From: HGW-17 sp964516435
GTDB taxonomy: Bacteria > Myxococcota_A > Polyangia > HGW-17
Assembly: GCA_964516435.1 (NCBI GenBank)
Contig: CAZEZP010000076.1
Location: 1-64,000, forward strand
Length of the DNA: 64,000 nucleotides
Direction of reading: 5' to 3'
The translations under genes and the position numbers were made by a program. The notes beneath the pieces were generated by a model. It worked only from the letters and a program-made list of their open reading frames with translations, had not been told where the DNA came from and did no database searches. Shown in pieces: positions 61,763 to 64,000 of the stretch (positions are counted from its first letter, which is position 1; the number at the start of each line of letters is the position of its first letter).

Positions 61763-63652
61763 TCATTCCTGGGTCAAATCGGAAAAATCGATGATTTCGC
61801 CCTGCATCCTGTCCAGAAGATTGCGGACGAAGGGGTGGCTTCGCATTTCCTCTTCCGTGCGCCGGGCCTGGGTGGCCTGCTGGCGTTCGCGCACCTCGCG
61901 GCTCGAGGTTCCGCCGAACACGACGCCCACCGGCGCCGTTTCCGCCGGGCTCGGCGGCTTTTCCGAGACGAGCAGTTGCATGTGAGTTTCCACGCCCAGA
62001 TGCTGGGTCAGTTGGGCGTCGAGCAGGGCCGTGTTCTCGCTCAACTTGATGTGGTTGAAAGCATGATCCTTGCTGGAAAACCAGACGCGTACCGTGTATT
62101 TGCCGTTCTCGGCCTGTATTCCCAGGAAGCGCCCGTCGTCCAGCATCATGGCCAGCGTCGGTGAAGTCTTGCGGAACACGGCGACGAACGCGAGCCATCC
62201 CTGCAGATCCATTTCCACGGGAGCCGGCGCTTTTTTGGCCGCTTCGGGAATGGTTCCTTCGGCGGCGGCCATTTCCGGCGCGGCCGCAGAAGAGGCCGGC
62301 GGTCTCTTTGCCGTTTCGACGGGAAGCCCTGTCTTTTCCGGCATTCGGGCGGAAAGCTTCGCAGCCGGACCGGTCTGTGCAGGAGGCGGCGCTACCGGCG
62401 GTGCGGGTGCAGGCTCTTCCCTGCGAGCCGGCTTTCCGGTTGTTGCCGGCTGGGCCGGCATGGAAGGCGGCGCGGCGGGTCGCGGGGGCGCGGATGCCGT
62501 GGTTCCCCGTCCGGCTTCGATGGCTTCCAGCCGCGCGACGAGATCCGCGATGGGCATGAGCGGCTGGGCCAGCAGGATCTCGGAGAACATCATTTCCAGC
62601 GCCAGCCGCGGCGAGCCGGCGCGGGCCACGGCATCGATGCCCAGGTACACCCGGGTGAACAGGTGATGGATGTGATCCGTCGGATGGTCTGCCGTTTCCC
62701 GCCGTGCTTCCTCCAGTTCCTCGGGAGTGAGCGTCAGAAAGCGTCCGGGATCCTTCGAAAGCCGGCTCAGCACGATGTCGCGCAGGCAGGCGGCGAGCGA
62801 TTTGGTGAAGTGCACCAGGTCCACGCCATCGCGGAAGATCGTGTCGAGGATCTCGAACACCTCCGTGCCGTCCCGGCGCAGCAGGGCATAGGCCGTGCGG
62901 AAGAGCGCCCGGCGGTCCGAAAGTCCCAGCACGCGGGACACTTCCGCGGCCGTGATGACGCCTTCGGTGTGATGCGCCAGGATCTGGTCCAGCAGGCTCA
63001 GGCTGTCGCGCACGCTGCCCTCGCCCTCGAGCGCCACGATGCGCAGGGCATCGCGGTGGGCCTCGAATCCTTCCTTCTGCAGGAGCGCGAGCAGGAAGTC
63101 CGTGAGCGTGTCCGTGTCCACGCGGTGGAAATCGAAGCGCTGCACGCGGGAGAGGATGGTGGCCGGGATCTTGTGGGGCTCGGTGGTGGCCAGGATGAAG
63201 ATGACGTGCGGCGGTGGCTCCTCCAGCGTCTTGAGGAGCGCGTTGAACGCCGACGTGGTGAGCATGTGCACCTCGTCGATGATGACGATGCGGTAGCGCC
63301 CGGAGGACGGCAGGTAGCGGATGTCCTCGCGCAGGGCGCGCACGCTGTCCACGCCGGTATTGGTGGCGCCGTCGATCTCCAGCACGTCCACGTCGCGGGA
63401 GGCCGCGATGTCCACGCAGTGCTGGCAGACGTTGCAGGGTGTCACGGTGGGCCCCTGCACGCAATTGAGGGATTTGGCCAGGATGCGCGCGGTGGTGGTC
63501 TTGCCTGTGCCGCGCGCGCCCGTGAACAGGAACGCGTGGTGGACGCGCCCCGTCTGGATGGCGTTGGTCAGGATCGTGACGATGTGATCCTGCCCCACCA
63601 GTTCAGCGAAACTCTGTGGACGATACCGGCGAGCGAGAACGATGTATGCCAC
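61763..63652 (-). CDS. dnaX: DNA polymerase III subunits gamma/tau
   Basis: A 629-aa clamp-loader ATPase. The Walker A motif GARGTGKTTTA, the four-Cys zinc module (CVQGPTVTPCNVCQHC), Walker B/SRC-type segments VIIDEVHMLTTSAFNALLKT and ILATTEPHKIPATILSRVQ are in place. The middle is Ala/Pro-rich and the C-terminus is a tau-like domain (WLAFVAVFRKTSPTLAMML). An A6 run exists near 62231-62236 but the -1 frame stays open, so programmed production of gamma is not supported. The start ATG is at 63652, just downstream of the SRP RNA. Confidence 0.97.
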   Translation of the reverse strand: MAYIVLARRYRPQSFAELVGQDHIVTILTNAIQTGRVHHAFLFTGARGTGKTTTARILAKSLNCVQGPTVTPCNVCQHCVDIAASRDVDVLEIDGATNTGVDSVRALREDIRYLPSSGRYRIVIIDEVHMLTTSAFNALLKTLEEPPPHVIFILATTEPHKIPATILSRVQRFDFHRVDTDTLTDFLLALLQKEGFEAHRDALRIVALEGEGSVRDSLSLLDQILAHHTEGVITAAEVSRVLGLSDRRALFRTAYALLRRDGTEVFEILDTIFRDGVDLVHFTKSLAACLRDIVLSRLSKDPGRFLTLTPEELEEARRETADHPTDHIHHLFTRVYLGIDAVARAGSPRLALEMMFSEILLAQPLMPIADLVARLEAIEAGRGTTASAPPRPAAPPSMPAQPATTGKPARREEPAPAPPVAPPPAQTGPAAKLSARMPEKTGLPVETAKRPPASSAAAPEMAAAEGTIPEAAKKAPAPVEMDLQGWLAFVAVFRKTSPTLAMMLDDGRFLGIQAENGKYTVRVWFSSKDHAFNHIKLSENTALLDAQLTQHLGVETHMQLLVSEKPPSPAETAPVGVVFGGTSSREVRERQQATQARRTEEEMRSHPFVRNLLDRMQGEIIDFSDLTQE

Positions 63653-63678
63653 GGCGATTTCTTTGTCCTGAAAAAAAA

Positions 63679-63782
63679 CGAGCCCTCGAGGCTCCAGGCA
63701 CCCGCTCGTTTGGCTACCGTTGCTTCCTTCCGGACCTGGCGGGGTTCACTAAACTCACGTCACCCGGAGCCTCGGGGGCTCG
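63679..63782 (-). ncRNA. ffs: Signal recognition particle RNA (4.5S-type)
   Basis: On the minus strand the apical SRP domain is recognisable: CCAGGTCCGGAAGGAAGCAA. The flanks GAGCCCCCGAGGCTCC and GGAGCCTCGAGGGCTC pair over 16 positions with one mismatch, then a run of eight T (63671-63678) ends the transcript. Size about 104 nt, the small bacterial form that binds Ffh. Confidence 0.93.
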
Positions 63783-63786
63783 GCAG

Positions 63787-63871
<85 letters not shown>

Positions 63872-63913
63872 AGGACACGCTTGGGCCGGCCGCGCGCAGG
63901 CGGCGCGGCATTG

Positions 63914-64000
63914 CGGAGAGAAAGGGATTCGAACCCCCGGTACGGTTACCCGTACACCTGATTTCGAGTCAGGCTCCTTCGACCACTCGGACATCTCTCC
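63914..64000 (-). tRNA. tRNA-Ser (anticodon CGA)
   Basis: A class II tRNA whose 5' end is exactly the window edge. Acceptor stem GGAGAGA, anticodon stem CCTGA/TCAGG with loop CTCGAAA and anticodon CGA, variable arm, T-arm GGTTCGAATCC, discriminator G. It shares much sequence with the neighbouring tRNA-Ser(GGA), suggesting an old tandem duplication. Confidence 0.93.

Noticed and set aside
62228..62240. A6 run in dnaX as a programmed frameshift site
   Set aside because: The codon phase (GCC AAA AAA GCG) is not the classic A AAA AAG register, and the -1 frame stays open to 61734, so no short gamma form would result.

Overview
This 64 kb window is GC-rich DNA from a Gram-negative (diderm) bacterium. 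The evidence is a TonB-dependent receptor, two OmpA-family proteins with thrombospondin type-3 Ca-binding repeats, a probable outer-membrane barrel and about fifteen lipoproteins with clear lipoboxes. Abundant Cys-rich lipoproteins, Asn-rich linkers after the lipobox, giant TPR and ankyrin proteins, a PhaR-type regulator and a candidate sigma-54 promoter suggest a Myxococcota or other deltaproteobacterial-type lineage, perhaps an uncultured one. The phylum is inference. All coding regions use the standard code, and none of the three tRNA genes encodes CCA.

Layout. 1-753: two halves of a plant-type/PPi-type phosphofructokinase gene in opposite orientation, probably a contig-edge chimera or a broken gene. 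750-6168: a lipoprotein and a 1448-aa double CoA-enzyme activase. 6208-6358: promoter and tRNA-Leu(GAG). 6325-16496 (minus): uvrC, a secreted beta-propeller protein, a secreted S55/SpoIVB-like protein, a second propeller protein, mraY and a phosphohexomutase. 16680-29779: an AT-richer accessory locus holding a serine beta-lactamase-like lipoprotein, three related membrane/zinc-ribbon proteins (two interrupted by homopolymer frameshifts), an outer-membrane barrel, an OmpA lipoprotein, a TPR lipoprotein and a 1237-aa exported ankyrin protein. 29920-37118 (minus): a lipoprotein, then a tight four-gene cassette of two lipoproteins, OmpA/TSP3 and TonB receptor. 37119-42884: a divergent promoter region, a 1463-aa TPR protein, a zinc-ribbon protein and an MBL hydrolase. 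42950-49047: a Cys-rich lipoprotein, a PGRP-type amidase, a radical SAM/HhH protein, two lipoproteins, a 21-bp minisatellite and a TPR lipoprotein. 49238-56324 (plus): a Cys-rich lipoprotein behind a candidate sigma-54 site, an overlapping phaR/PP2C-like/cobalamin adenosyltransferase operon, a terminator, and two overlapping lipoprotein genes. 56408-64000 (minus): ppdK, two lipoproteins, recR, ybaB, dnaX, SRP RNA and two tRNA-Ser genes. The last block is the widely conserved tRNA-Ser/ffs/dnaX/ybaB/recR neighbourhood.

How the genes fit together. Housekeeping functions (DNA repair, clamp loading, peptidoglycan precursor synthesis, pyrophosphate-linked glycolysis) sit between envelope-protein clusters. 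The most novel-looking part is 18.2-29.8 kb. There, membrane proteins carrying cytoplasmic-type zinc ribbons flank exported OmpA, TPR and ankyrin proteins, and single-base homopolymer indels interrupt two of the zinc-ribbon genes. This could be assembly error, gene decay or phase variation; read-level data would decide.
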